64,000 nt of DNA from contig JAFEUB010001430.1 of assembly GCA_024529925.1 (NCBI GenBank), positions 318,501 to 382,500 of the forward strand, in the 5' to 3' direction. This stretch comes from Ophthalmolycus amberensis (taxonomy: Eukaryota; Chordata; Actinopteri; Perciformes; Zoarcidae). The stretch's first letter is position 1, and the number at the start of each line of letters is the position of its first letter. Under the pieces are notes generated by a model. The model was not told the DNA's origin and did no database searches. It worked only from the letters and a program-made list of their open reading frames with translations. A program made the position numbers and the translations under genes. Positions 37,015 through 46,836 of the stretch are shown here, in pieces.

Positions 37015-37864
37015 GAACCTTGGGGACCGTGGCTAAGTGGAGAGCAGGGCCGTCCTTCGATCCCCGGCTCCAGTTCCGCTAGTCGCATGTCGGTGTGTCC
37101 TTGAGCAAGTGTAAATAAAATATACATTCATTCAATGTTAAACACAGCTTATACGCGGATATGTGAGTTCTAGTGCAAGAAGGTCAAAAACTCCAGGCGG
37201 GGCACTCTAGCACTCGCCTGAACAAAGTAGAAAGTACTAGAACTCTGAAGGATAGCTTTTGCCCCAGTTAAATGTCACAGAGCCTTACAGAGAACCAGAT
37301 TCAACCGCCAGCTCCATCTTAGAGATAGAGAGAAGGCGCCCTAGAATATCTGGCGCCCAGCTTATCTAGTCGGCCGAACATAACAATATGCTGTTACATC
37401 AACATGCACACATACTGATGATGCAGAGAAGGCGGTCCCAGGACGTGAGCCAGTGTGGGCGGAGATGCTCAGTGCTCCAACGAGGTTCTTTGAATGCTAA
37501 AAACAGAGCCACCTCCAACTTTTCTTTGACCAATAGGCGTCCAGAGGGCGAACCTATACCCCGCTTGCGCTCTCTGTGAAACGCGCCTTTTTTGTTTACT
37601 TTTGCTTAGGTCCGTGCACGCATCACTGCTGGACATAATACTTCTGTTACAAATAAACCTTATTGCTTGAATTGAGCTAAACGCCTCGACCTAAGTCTGT
37701 TCACATGAGTTTAATTCACAACACAAGACACTTAACCCCAAAAATTGCTCCCGTAGCTGTGCCTACGGTGAGATAGAATATGATCTAAATTGTAAGTCGC
37801 TTTAGATAAAAGCGTCTGCTAAATGACTGTCATGTAATGTAATGTAATGTAATGTAATGTAATG
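37015..37864 (+). mobile_element. tRNA-derived SINE, split by an LTR insertion
   Basis: The head (37015-37109) has tRNA-like A- and B-box sequence (GTGGCTAAGTGG; CTTCGATCCCC) and the body line TGTCCTTGAGCAAG. The body resumes at 37724 with CAAGACACTTAACCCC and ends with GTCGCTTTAGATAAAAGCG, TCTGCTAAATGACTG and a TGTAA-repeat tail (about 37835-37864). This is the common teleost tRNA-SINE with an L2-like 3' end. The part between the A and B boxes looks shortened, so no functional tRNA is expected. Confidence 0.7.
37110..37723 (+). mobile_element. Probable solo LTR inserted in the SINE
   Basis: A 614-bp block starts TGTAAAT and ends CACAACA (TG...CA ends), is flanked by CAAG on both sides (37106-37109 and 37724-37727), and interrupts an otherwise continuous SINE word (gagCAAG / CAAGacac). 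It has an AATAAA-type signal near its 3' end (about 37650-37656). There is no coding sequence, as expected for a solo LTR left by recombination between two LTRs. Family not identified. Confidence 0.6.
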
Positions 37865-38383
37865 ACCACTGGTTGTTCTTGTCCTACAAATTGCATTTCT
37901 CCACATAGTATACTTGAATAAAATCTTTAGGTATTCTATTCCACACTACTTTATACTTCAAATACACAGACATGTATTAAACATTTCAGAGCGATTGAGT
38001 TTTTAATATGTGATGGATAGTTACAGATTAAACTACCCAAAATATATGAAGTTGTAGAAGTTAGTGTCACATCTTCCAACCACAACATTAAAGTGAGAAT
38101 GATATTTTATATAGTAAAAAGGGCTATGTGTACTTTCACTCTTGTACTTCTAATTACATTAGTTGTCAATTGCACTTAACAGTACTTTCATTCAAGTACA
38201 ATTTTGAATTATGGGCTTTTACCTGTAATAGTATAGTATGAATGATTTTAAAACATCTGGTTTCAAGTGAGCATGGGAAAATAGAGAGTTCACGTAACCT
38301 AACACATTGCATTACTAAATATTAAACTGAACAGTGTACATTTTAAGTGTGCAAGAAAGTGCTACATCACCCACTGATGTACG

Positions 38384-38397
38384 CTGCCACCTGGTGG
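38384..38397 (-). promoter_or_regulatory. Consensus CTCF motif upstream of the MUL1-like gene
   Basis: The minus strand reads CCACCAGGTGGCAG, a full match to the CTCF core, about 40 bp before an inverted CCAAT box (38430-38434) and the inferred promoter. Confidence 0.5.
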
Positions 38398-38429
38398 TCA
38401 TAAATAAAGCTATATGCTGCTAATTTCCT

Positions 38430-38481
38430 ATTGGCTGATGAAACATGACGCGACGTGGGCTAACACGGAAATGAAATCAAC
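38430..38481 (+). promoter_or_regulatory. Inferred promoter and leader exon of the MUL1-like gene
   Basis: An inverted CCAAT box (ATTGG, 38430-38434) is followed by a possible short leader ending ...gaaatcaac at 38481 before a good donor (gtaagc). The coding exon opens after an acceptor at 38677-38678, eight bases before ATG, which calls for such a leader exon. Confidence 0.4.
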
Positions 38482-38686
38482 GTAAGCTTTTGGTTTCCAT
38501 TAATGTCACCAAACTGCAGGTGTGTTAAAGTTTTTAGCTGCTTGTTTAACAGGTGCGTTTTATTCCTTTATCTGATTATTCTTCACAAACACACGGCGTA
38601 ACTTCCACACTGATAACTACTGTAGCTTACTGTGACTTGTGTTGACCTTAATATGTTGCTTAGTTCTTCCTGTTGCAGACACAGAT

Positions 38687-39764
38687 ATGGCTGACATTCC
38701 CATAAACCCGCTGGTTGTGATTGGTGTCGGCTCCAGCTTTGCCTTCTCTGGCCTCTTCTATCATTTGTACCAAGAGAAGAAAAAAGAACTGGAAAAGCTG
38801 AAGGCAAGTAGCCTACATCATTGCTTGTGTCATGCTTAAGTATTCACACAGCTCGAATCCTTTAATAATTTATAGACACTTATTGTTTGTTTAGGAAATA
38901 CCCGTTTTCAAGCCAGATCAACATTTGCTCCGAGTGCTGAGAGCAACTCCCCACAAGCGACTTCAGTACGTTGCAGTAGAAGGTACAACCGTGTCTAGAA
39001 CTAACATTTCAGTGAATGCAGTTTTGAATGGGGATCATTCACAGTTTCCTGTTTCCTTCTGTTTTGAGGTCTGGTGCAGGCAGACGGGGAGCCTCTGGCG
39101 AGCCAGTTTGTCCCACGATGCTTTGGTGTGATTCAGAAGATATCGGTGGAGGAGCACTGGAAATACTGGAACTCCCTCACCAAGACATGGTGCTTTCAAT
39201 CTACAGAGTAAAACCACGAGAGTCTCCTCATCAATCTACTAGCTTGTTTAATAATAGTTTCATTATCTTTCCAGGAATTCTCGGACAATGAACAGAAAAG
39301 AAACCAACAACTCGGTGCCTTTCAGTCTGGTCAGCCCTGGCTACGTGACTGACTTGTATGTGAAGATTCAGAACCCTCTGGAGGCCTCTGGGTGCTACCT
39401 GGACAGGGTTTATTATCATGTAAGACGTGCTGAGGAGAGCCTGGTGAACGTGGTGCTGCAGGGCCTCAACGGGGAGAAACCGGAGGCGATGGAGGAGAGT
39501 GAGGAGCTGCTGCGGGTGGGGACCACCCTGACCGGCTTTGGCGAGGTGGTGCTGGAGGGGGGTCAGGTGATGAGGCTGCAGGCCCCGCAGGACGGCCGCA
39601 AGTACATCCTGGAGCCCACTGACTACAGGAGCTTCATGGACAGGCACGAGAGATCGGCCAGCTGGTGGAAGACGCTGACCGCCGTTACGGGCATCACGGG
39701 GGCTTCTCTTCTAGCCAGAATCATTTACGGCCTCGTGGGGAATCGGGACGACAGATCAAAGTAG
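38687..39764 (+). CDS. MUL1/GIDE-family mitochondrial membrane protein lacking the RING domain
   Basis: Four coding exons: 38687-38803, 38895-38982, 39069-39189, 39275-39764, giving 271 aa (human MUL1 is 352). Residues about 9-30 are an N-terminal membrane segment. The intermembrane GIDE/BAM domain follows, with RLQYVAVEG, ASQFVPRCFGVIQK, ELLRVGTTLTGFGEVVLEGG and LEPTDYRSFMDRHE. A second membrane segment covers about residues 241-265 (TLTAVTGITGASLLARIIYG). MUL1 normally continues with a cytosolic C3HC4 RING that makes it an E3 ligase; here the frame stops six residues after the helix (NRDDRSK, stop), and I see no RING exon before eif2b5. It is probably a RING-less teleost paralogue rather than an active ligase. 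Intron 1 uses a GC donor (AAG|GCAAGT). Confidence 0.85.
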
Positions 39765-40392
39765 GCCTGTGCACGTGGACGCTGCAGGTTGAACAGCTTC
39801 AATAGCTGTGTGATGGCTTTTTTTGGGTGTCTCAATACTGCCTCAGGTGTTTTATCTCTGATTCCACAGAACCGTCCTGGCGCTAAGAATATCAGTCAAA
39901 TATTGGACAAAACATTTTAGAAAACGCAACAAAACTGAAAACAAATTAACAAAACAGACATTTTACAAAAGACAAAAGCGACAATTCTTGTTTGAAATAA
40001 GACAGAACCAAAGTTTTCTTATATATTATTATTATTATTTTGATGGAGTGTTTTATCCAGTGTTGATCCAGTGTTTGGGCCTCCGTACTTAATGAACCAC
40101 ACTGTTATTATCTTGTTGAAGCTCTCTATACACCTGACAGTGTGGCAGCTCAGTCTGATTAAGACAATAATTCAAAGGTCTTTAGGCCGAACAGAGTCCA
40201 CTTCATGGGGGGAGGGTGAATGATGCAAGATGAAATCCCCGTCGGTCTAATGGTACACAGCAGCAAAACCACATTCATGTGTCCTCTAAGCGATCTCCTA
40301 TTTGTTCTGCAGTCACAGTTCAGCTTGTACACAAAAGAACGCTAATTACTGTTGTACACAATCTTTTTTTTCTTTAAGTGACGTTTGTATTC

Positions 40393-40398
40393 AATAAA
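40393..40398 (+). terminator. Polyadenylation signal of the MUL1-like gene
   Basis: AATAAA about 630 nt after the stop codon. The opposite-strand signal of eif2b5 lies only about 95 bp away, so the two genes end tail to tail. Confidence 0.6.
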
Positions 40399-40488
40399 AC
40401 ATTGAAGCAACTGTTCTATTCTAACACTGAGTGAGACAGTTTGTGTTGACAGATGATACATCTCCAGGCAGTCTGAGGGTCTTCCTTC

Positions 40489-40494
40489 TTTATT
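40489..40494 (-). terminator. eif2b5: Polyadenylation signal of eif2b5
   Basis: The minus strand reads AATAAA (AAATAAAGAAGG context) about 190 nt after the eif2b5 stop codon. Confidence 0.6.
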
Positions 40495-40680
40495 TGGATG
40501 TTGGCGTTCACAGCACACAGCCCTTACATGACGTGGCACTATGTGATCAAATGTATGTCAGCTTGAACTGTACAGAGAAGATCCGGGTGGATGTTAGTGG
40601 TAGAAAGCTGCCATGGAGGGTAAAACCAACTGCCTGAATCCCTTTATCCACACTTCAAACAGTTATAAAGTTTTACAGAG

Positions 40681-43600
40681 TCAGCTTTGTCCTTTCTTAA
40701 GCGCTCCTCGTTCTTCCCCTTCCTCCTCTGAAGACTCCTCAGCCTCCTTCAGCCACTGGATGAACTTCTGTAGCTGTTGGAGATAAATGTGACAGGGGCG
40801 GGGTTGTGAGAAAGCTTCTGCAACTCCATCGCAATCGCTAAAATGCTCACAGGTACGAAATACAAATACTTTCAAGTGATTAGGGAAATGTCTGAAAGGC
40901 ACGTTGGGTTGTGATGCGATTTATTCAAATGTAAAATAATGGGGGTGACTTATTGAGTCAAATAAACAGCAACACACACTGCTACACAGGTCAGGTGAGT
41001 GAACAAACCAATCACTGTTCAATTACAACAGTGTTACAATGTTATTCCCTTTGGTATTTCAATATTTACAAAAAGGAAATGATCATTTGAAAAACCCAAC
41101 CATGTGAATGATGTTTTTATCTTTTCTTTATTTAACTGATGTTTTTCTTTTTTCCATAAAAGTCTGGTTTGGTCCCTCATACATAGTTTATATTCATATT
41201 TTCTTCCTCTACATTGTTTTGAATCATTTTCTAATGCTTTATATCCCACCATCTTACCACATCCAAACTTCCACCCGTTATTGTATAACTGAAATGACGT
41301 CATAATAACCTGTGTGACCCGGCTCACCCTGTACCTACCCCCTGGTTCTGGCGGAGCTGCTTGCTCATGTCGGTGGTGGGTCCCTGCGAGAACCAGCGCA
41401 GTATCGTCTCCTCCTCCAGGATCTCCAGCTGGTACATGTTCATCAGGACCTGGATGAGGGGGCAAAAAAACAAAAACACCCACAGCATCTTCAGCACCAG
41501 GTACTTGGTGAACGCAGAGCAAACTGCAGAATACTTTTCTCAGCCGTCAGCAGATTACTGAGTGGTAACGCTGATGGACCCTGACCTTGACCATAGCGGC
41601 CCAGTGGCTCTCCTGCTCCAGGAAGTGTTCCTCAAAGGCAGACAGACAGTCTAGATGGTCCTGTGCTCTCTTCACATAGTTCTTAAACACCGGCGCCCAC
41701 TTCTTCAGTAACTGTCAGAGACGGACAAAGACAAAAGTGTCAACTAAATATTGAGGATCTTTGCTTCCATCGTGCCCACACTCGACACACGTAAGATGTA
41801 TTTACCGGTAGGAGCAGCGCAACGTATTGTGATGGGGTAAGCTGGGGGCCCTGCTGCTGGAAAGGGTACTCCAGCACCACTCTGGTTAGAATCTGCATCA
41901 CCTCTTTCAGGGTGATGTTGTAGGCGTACCTGAAGAGAAAGAGTGTGTCAAACTTTGCAAAAGCGGCAATAGAAACGGCAATAGAACTGCGGGCAATTTT
42001 AAGTCCTTCCTTACTTGAGAGAGTTGATCTCAAGTATGAGATTGTCAACGCCGATGTTTTCCTCCAAACCTCTCTGCAGAGTCCCGAGCACCTCCAGCTG
42101 GAAGACTACACATGGCCAGACCAACGAAGAAGAGTCAGAGAGGAGGACGTCTCAGCCCAAACACACAGAGAGGCTGAAGTCCTCACGCATTAAAAAACAG
42201 AAACTCAGAGCCCAGAGAGACTTTCATATTGTGACAGATGGTAACCCGATTTTGCAGATTTGTTATTTCCAAATACTTTTTACTAGAAAGCTTCCAACTG
42301 ATGTGTTAAGATATCTCACCCTAGAATTTACAAGACACTTCCTTGGAGATTACTAGGAATTTACAGCAGCTCAGAATTATGGGATCATGTGAAATTAACG
42401 ACTCACCTTTGACATCATCCATCTCGGGGGAGGGGATCACGGGGTCATCAGAATCATCGGGCTCGCTGTCCTCACTTTCACTCTCGGGGTCCGGATTCAA
42501 CACCAAACCTGTTGCACAGGAACCAAAAGCCAGGCTGCTGGGACACGGACCACAGCATCATGGGATTTTTCTTTCTATGACGCTATCCTACCCCAGAGAC
42601 ACTGCGCCAGCTCTTCATCCTCTGTGTCATCCAGACTGTTGGCCTTCCAGATGTAGCCTTTTCCCTCGGCTCCAACCTCTGCTGGGTTAAACACTGGAGC
42701 ACAGGACAGCCGCTCATTACCACAAACACTGAAGCATTTTATATCATTCACGCACACGTCGTTACACACTCAATACACACCTTTCAGTTTGGTTTTGTCT
42801 TTGCTGTGACCAACCGCAGCATCGTCACTCAGGAATTCATCATCATCCTCCTCTTCCTCCTCGTCTGGATGGTGCATGGACACCACAGTGCCCTCAGGGA
42901 GAGAGACGTTTGGTCCAATCACCACCTTGAAAACAGTTCCCAGCTAAATAAGTGATGAGCTAGATAGTCATGGGCTCACGGAAAGTGGTGGATTTATATA
43001 TATGAAAATAAAAACATGCATTGTCCAAATAAACTGCAGGACTTAGCAGCAACTTTCAAATCTGCAGCCAAAACCTTCTACACAGTGTTACAGGACCTTT
43101 GCCACAAACAGTCCATTTTAGCTTTTTGCCGACATGCAAAGTTCTCCAGTGCAGCATTAACACGGGAAGAAGTTCTGCAAACTCATCAACATTTGATTGA
43201 CCAGCTTCTTCTTTTTGAAGAGGGTTTGTATGTGCTGGCTAATAAGAGTTAGTGGTTGAAACAGTTTCAATGTCTGAATGAGTTTTGTAGCTTTTGAAAC
43301 AAGGTGAAAATGGAAAAGAGATTAAGTGTTTTTAAATGTCAGTCATTTGCTTGTATGATGTTATTCTAGTTCTAGTTGAAGCAGTTGTCAATTTAAATGT
43401 GAATCGCTGCGATGAGTTGACATTTCAGTTGAAGTGAAAGTGCTGAAAACAGTTGAACTGTAAATTTAAGGGTATTCACTGAAAGTTTTTGAACTTTCAT
43501 CTGAAGATACAAGATGAAAGACGTTAAAATGTCAGTTGAAAAGTAAGAGATGAAAGCAGTCGGATTGTCGGCTGGTGTGCAAGTGATGCAATCAGTTGAA

Positions 43601-45779
43601 ATCTCAGTTCATCTTTAACGTGAACATCAGCTTTGCAAACTCAGTTATTTGAAATACAAGCTAATTGTAATGAAGAATAAATAATAAAAATAGATGCATT
43701 GCTTACATTATACGCCAGGACACACTGTTTATTCAGCATCACGCCATCTTTGATCTCTGCCTTGTCACAGACCACAGACTGGCTGATCTTCACGTTGCTG
43801 GCAATGTGAACATTATTCCAGATGTAGGCATGGTCAAGGGTTACATCATCACCTGTTGTGTTAAAAAAAAAGGAGACTGTTAACACTTTTATTACGTACT
43901 TGTATGTAATCTCCTACTTTCACATACACAAATTAGCCCTTTTAGTTTCGGATGCTGCCGGTCGGGGAGCTCACCTATGGTGCAGTTGTTACCGATGACG
44001 CTGTTATAAATGTAACAGTTAGCGCCGATGCTAGTGTCGGAGCCGATGAGGACGTTCTCCGCCATCTGGCTGCCGAGGCCCAGGCTAACTCCGGACCCCC
44101 GGTAGACGTTGTGGCGAGAAAACGTGCAGCTTCGTCCCTTCTGGTCAATGAAGTTGGCCTCGGGGGTGAGCGGGTAGACCCACCGCCGCACGAGGTCCGA
44201 CGACACAGAGTCATACATGAGGAGGTTGGACACTCGGACGCCGTAACCATCCTTGGTGACGTGCATGTGTATCTGGTTGCCCAGAATCTAAATCGGAAAA
44301 AGAATCAATTAATGCACTGAATGGCATCCGTAGAACAGCACGATCCAAATCTCTATTAAAAACGACTGTGGCCGCGCCGTACCTCTTCATTGACCAACAT
44401 CCCTCTGACGAAGTCGTTCCTGGTCTGGTAGTCAAAATTGTCTGTGAAGAGCTCAGCAACCTGAAAAATGAGAAAACACTTGTTACCTCGATCACTAATG
44501 CGAGTTCAATAGCTCCTGCCTGTGTTTGGAAACTAACCTGTGGGGAGCAGATACTGATGTGACAGTCCAGGAGGTCGTGTCTGATTTCAAACTCATCGCT
44601 CGCACTGTGGAAAATGTTCTGCGAAAACAAACGGGAGCGACTGTCAATCGCCAATCAAAAGCCCCAGTAAGTTAAAGACGTGCCGAGATGTGGACCTCCT
44701 ACCATGGGGAACTGCAGCCTCTTCAGCCCGTGAGTCTTCTGGTAATGTAAAATCCGCTGGCTCCTGCTGTCCATAGCAACAATGACATCATCCTCCTCGC
44801 AGCGGGACTTGTGACCCGGCGACGATTCCTTGAAGATCATCGTCATCACTGAGATGTTCTTCTCCATCTTTCGACGATACCTGTGCGCAAGCAAAACGAC
44901 ACACAGTATTACAGCAGCACAGATAGATCGTATATATATTTACTAATAACGTAATTTCTCCAGAATTATTATTATCTCTTACCTGTGCTCGTGCAGTGCC
45001 GGACCGATGTCGATATTCGATACCACGTCTCCGTAGACCAGCAGAAAGTCCGATCGCAGAAGGGACTTGGCATCAACATCCCTTAAAACGTCCCCTAGGG
45101 AGCGGTACTGCTCCGAGGTGATGATGTGGATGGTGTTAGGAGAGGTGGGTCGGCACCACTTCGACTTCCTGTCAGACATAGGGACAAGTCACAATCTTGT
45201 CATTGAGGCCAATATGCACAGGTGATGATAAACACACAGCACTAGTGAAAACTTACAGCAGGTGTTCCTTGATTTCACTGGCCATCCAGCAGCAGAAGAC
45301 GAACGTCTCCTGCACCCCAGTGGACGTGAGGAACTCCAAGGTGTAGTCGATCATGGCGACATTACCCAGCGGCAGCAGAGCCTATCATCATTGAAAACGT
45401 GACAGATGTCATGAGTGTAACTGTTCAGAGTCAGGGTGGAAATAAGACCCCAAGCACCGTCAAACAAAACCAACCAAACTGCTCAAATAAGAGCTTAATA
45501 GTGACGTGTTTAGCTCTGTTGTAATGGTTTCATCAGTGTCAGTGCAGCCCTGTCACTGTTTACAGCATGGACATTAGTTAGCAAACGTTAGCGCCCCCGT
45601 TAGCTTAGCTCGGTTCCTACCCTTGGCCGGTCTTTGGTCACCGGGAAAAACCTCCGGTTGAAGCTGTCAGCGACTAAAACAGCCTGCAGCGGCTTCTCCT
45701 CTTCCTCCTGCTCGTCTGCACCTTTTCTACCTGAAAGGCCAGCGCCCGAACGACTCTGTTTTCCTCCTCTACCGGCCAT
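40681..45779 (-). CDS. eif2b5: Translation initiation factor eIF2B subunit epsilon
   Basis: Sixteen exons (high to low): 45779-45621, 45381-45257, 45168-44983, 44880-44703, 44618-44538, 44460-44383, 44287-43975, 43852-43707, 42925-42781, 42693-42592, 42508-42407, 42105-42015, 41929-41806, 41711-41586, 41449-41339, 40773-40681. All phases agree, 719 aa (human 721). This is the catalytic GDP/GTP exchange subunit for eIF2. In order: an N-terminal nucleotidyltransferase-like domain (about residues 35-270; QAVLVADSFNRRFFP, FLLVYGDVVSN), left-handed beta-helix hexapeptide repeats (NVLIGSDTSIGANCYIYNSVIG...), an acidic linker (EEEEEDDDEF; ESESEDSEPDDSDD), and the C-terminal W2/HEAT catalytic domain (about 545-719; NITLKEVMQILTRVVLEYPF, LEILEEETILRWFSQG, FIQWLKEAEE). 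The tail extends about ten residues (GEERGALKKGQS) past the acidic end seen in human. The exon 42925 acceptor has a poor pyrimidine tract (ttttcaag). ATG is in a usable context. Confidence 0.96.
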
Positions 45780-46620
45780 GTTTGACTCCCAAGTGCCAGT
45801 GCGAGCCAACTATGTCGTCAGACACAGCTACGGTGGCTGCGGTGGGACAATCCTTCTGCGTGGTTGTAGTGAAGTTGGTGTTCGCACGTTGCAGGATTCC
45901 TAGTGCCTTTGTTTACATTGTTTGGATTCCAACTACTTACTTTGTCTGAGGCATTACTCCACAATGCTATTGTCAACGAAAATGTATCATTGATGTTATC
46001 TTACAGGAATAGAACAAATTATATACATTTTTTTAAAGGGTTTGAAATTTGTATAATAATTATTTGTAAATATTTTAACAACCGGTACAGATAGCATCCT
46101 TTTACCGATTGTTTTGTCTTCTAAATTAAACAAAACATGGAAAAGGTTCACTCAACAGCCATGTCAGAATATTTTGTAAATATATATCCTTGAGTAGCTG
46201 AAAACATATTTGGGAGAAACTTCCGAACTAACCACCCAAAAATCACAACCGTAATCCAATTATTTCAAGTACATTGATACTCTGATAAGCAGATCTTTTC
46301 TTTTGTTGACTGGTGTTTGGCTGCATGAAAATTTTACTACATATTTTCAATTACAGTCAACCCACATAAGAGTACTATCTAATGGAGGCGTATTTGAAAA
46401 CTCCAATTCAAAATTATAAAGATACCCCTTACCTTTTATGGCTGCAGAGGATAGTCACACAGTAAGTACATCACTCACAGTCATACTGACTCTCAGGGAT
46501 TGAGGATATGAATTATATTTAAATGAAAACATGTTAGTGCTTTATTACTATGTTATTATCTTCATAATAACGCGCTTTACCGTCACTGGTTGACACACTT
46601 TGCACAAAAGATTCTCTATA
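45780..46620. other. eif2b5 upstream region and selenoprotein J 3' flank
   Basis: No gene was recognised. 45780-45900 is the expected eif2b5 promoter/leader side; the rest is AT-rich spacer below the selenoprotein J polyadenylation signal. Confidence 0.5.
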
Positions 46621-46642
46621 ACATGATATCTTTCAGAATGAC

Positions 46643-46648
46643 TTTATT
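46643..46648 (-). terminator. selenoj: Polyadenylation signal of selenoprotein J
   Basis: The minus strand reads AATAAA, about 190 nt after the TAG stop and about 50 nt beyond the candidate SECIS, so the SECIS lies inside the mature 3' UTR. Confidence 0.7.
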
Positions 46649-46696
46649 GCAGAAGAACTCAGCTACTGAACATCTGAACAAACATGTTTAACTTCA

Positions 46697-46770
46697 TCAG
46701 AGACAAAAGCATCTGGCTCCTGCCGTCCAACAGTTTAGGCGAGAACCTTCATTCACTGTTCTGTGAAAGC
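46697..46770 (-). promoter_or_regulatory. selenoj: Candidate SECIS element in the selenoprotein J 3' UTR
   Basis: On the transcript strand, ATGA (46752-46749) is followed by a helix GGTTCTCGCC (46747-46738) pairing with GGCAGGAGCC (46724-46715) with one mismatch. The apical loop begins TAAAC and so supplies the conserved AA. The 3' side of the core reads AGAT (46714-46711), giving the tandem G.A pairs opposite UGA. Below an internal loop, ACAGAA pairs with TTTTGT as helix I. This is the layout of a eukaryotic SECIS and lies about 85 nt past the stop codon. Folding was done by eye. Confidence 0.8.
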
Positions 46771-46836
46771 TCAACAGTTTTTCATTTTGTCCTCAGCCAC
46801 CTCAAAGCAAAATACACAGCCAGAAAAAGACAACTA

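Larger units (their letters stand above)
36390..38235. repeat. Composite of diverged AAGTAC-type repeats around nested insertions
   Basis: Words such as AAGTACAATATG, GTACTTAAGTAA, GGAGTACTTGAGTAAATG (36890-37015) and CTACTTTATACTTC, GTACTTTCATTCAAGTAC (37945-38200) belong to the same kind of repeat as 32998-33690. The SINE and the LTR below are inserted between these parts. Confidence 0.45.

Noticed and set aside
37015..37070. tRNA gene
   Set aside because: A- and B-box words are present but too close together, there is no full cloverleaf, and the sequence continues into a SINE body.
43952..44320. Plus-strand open frame of 122 codons in eif2b5
   Set aside because: Shadow of the long beta-helix exon 44287-43975 on the other strand.
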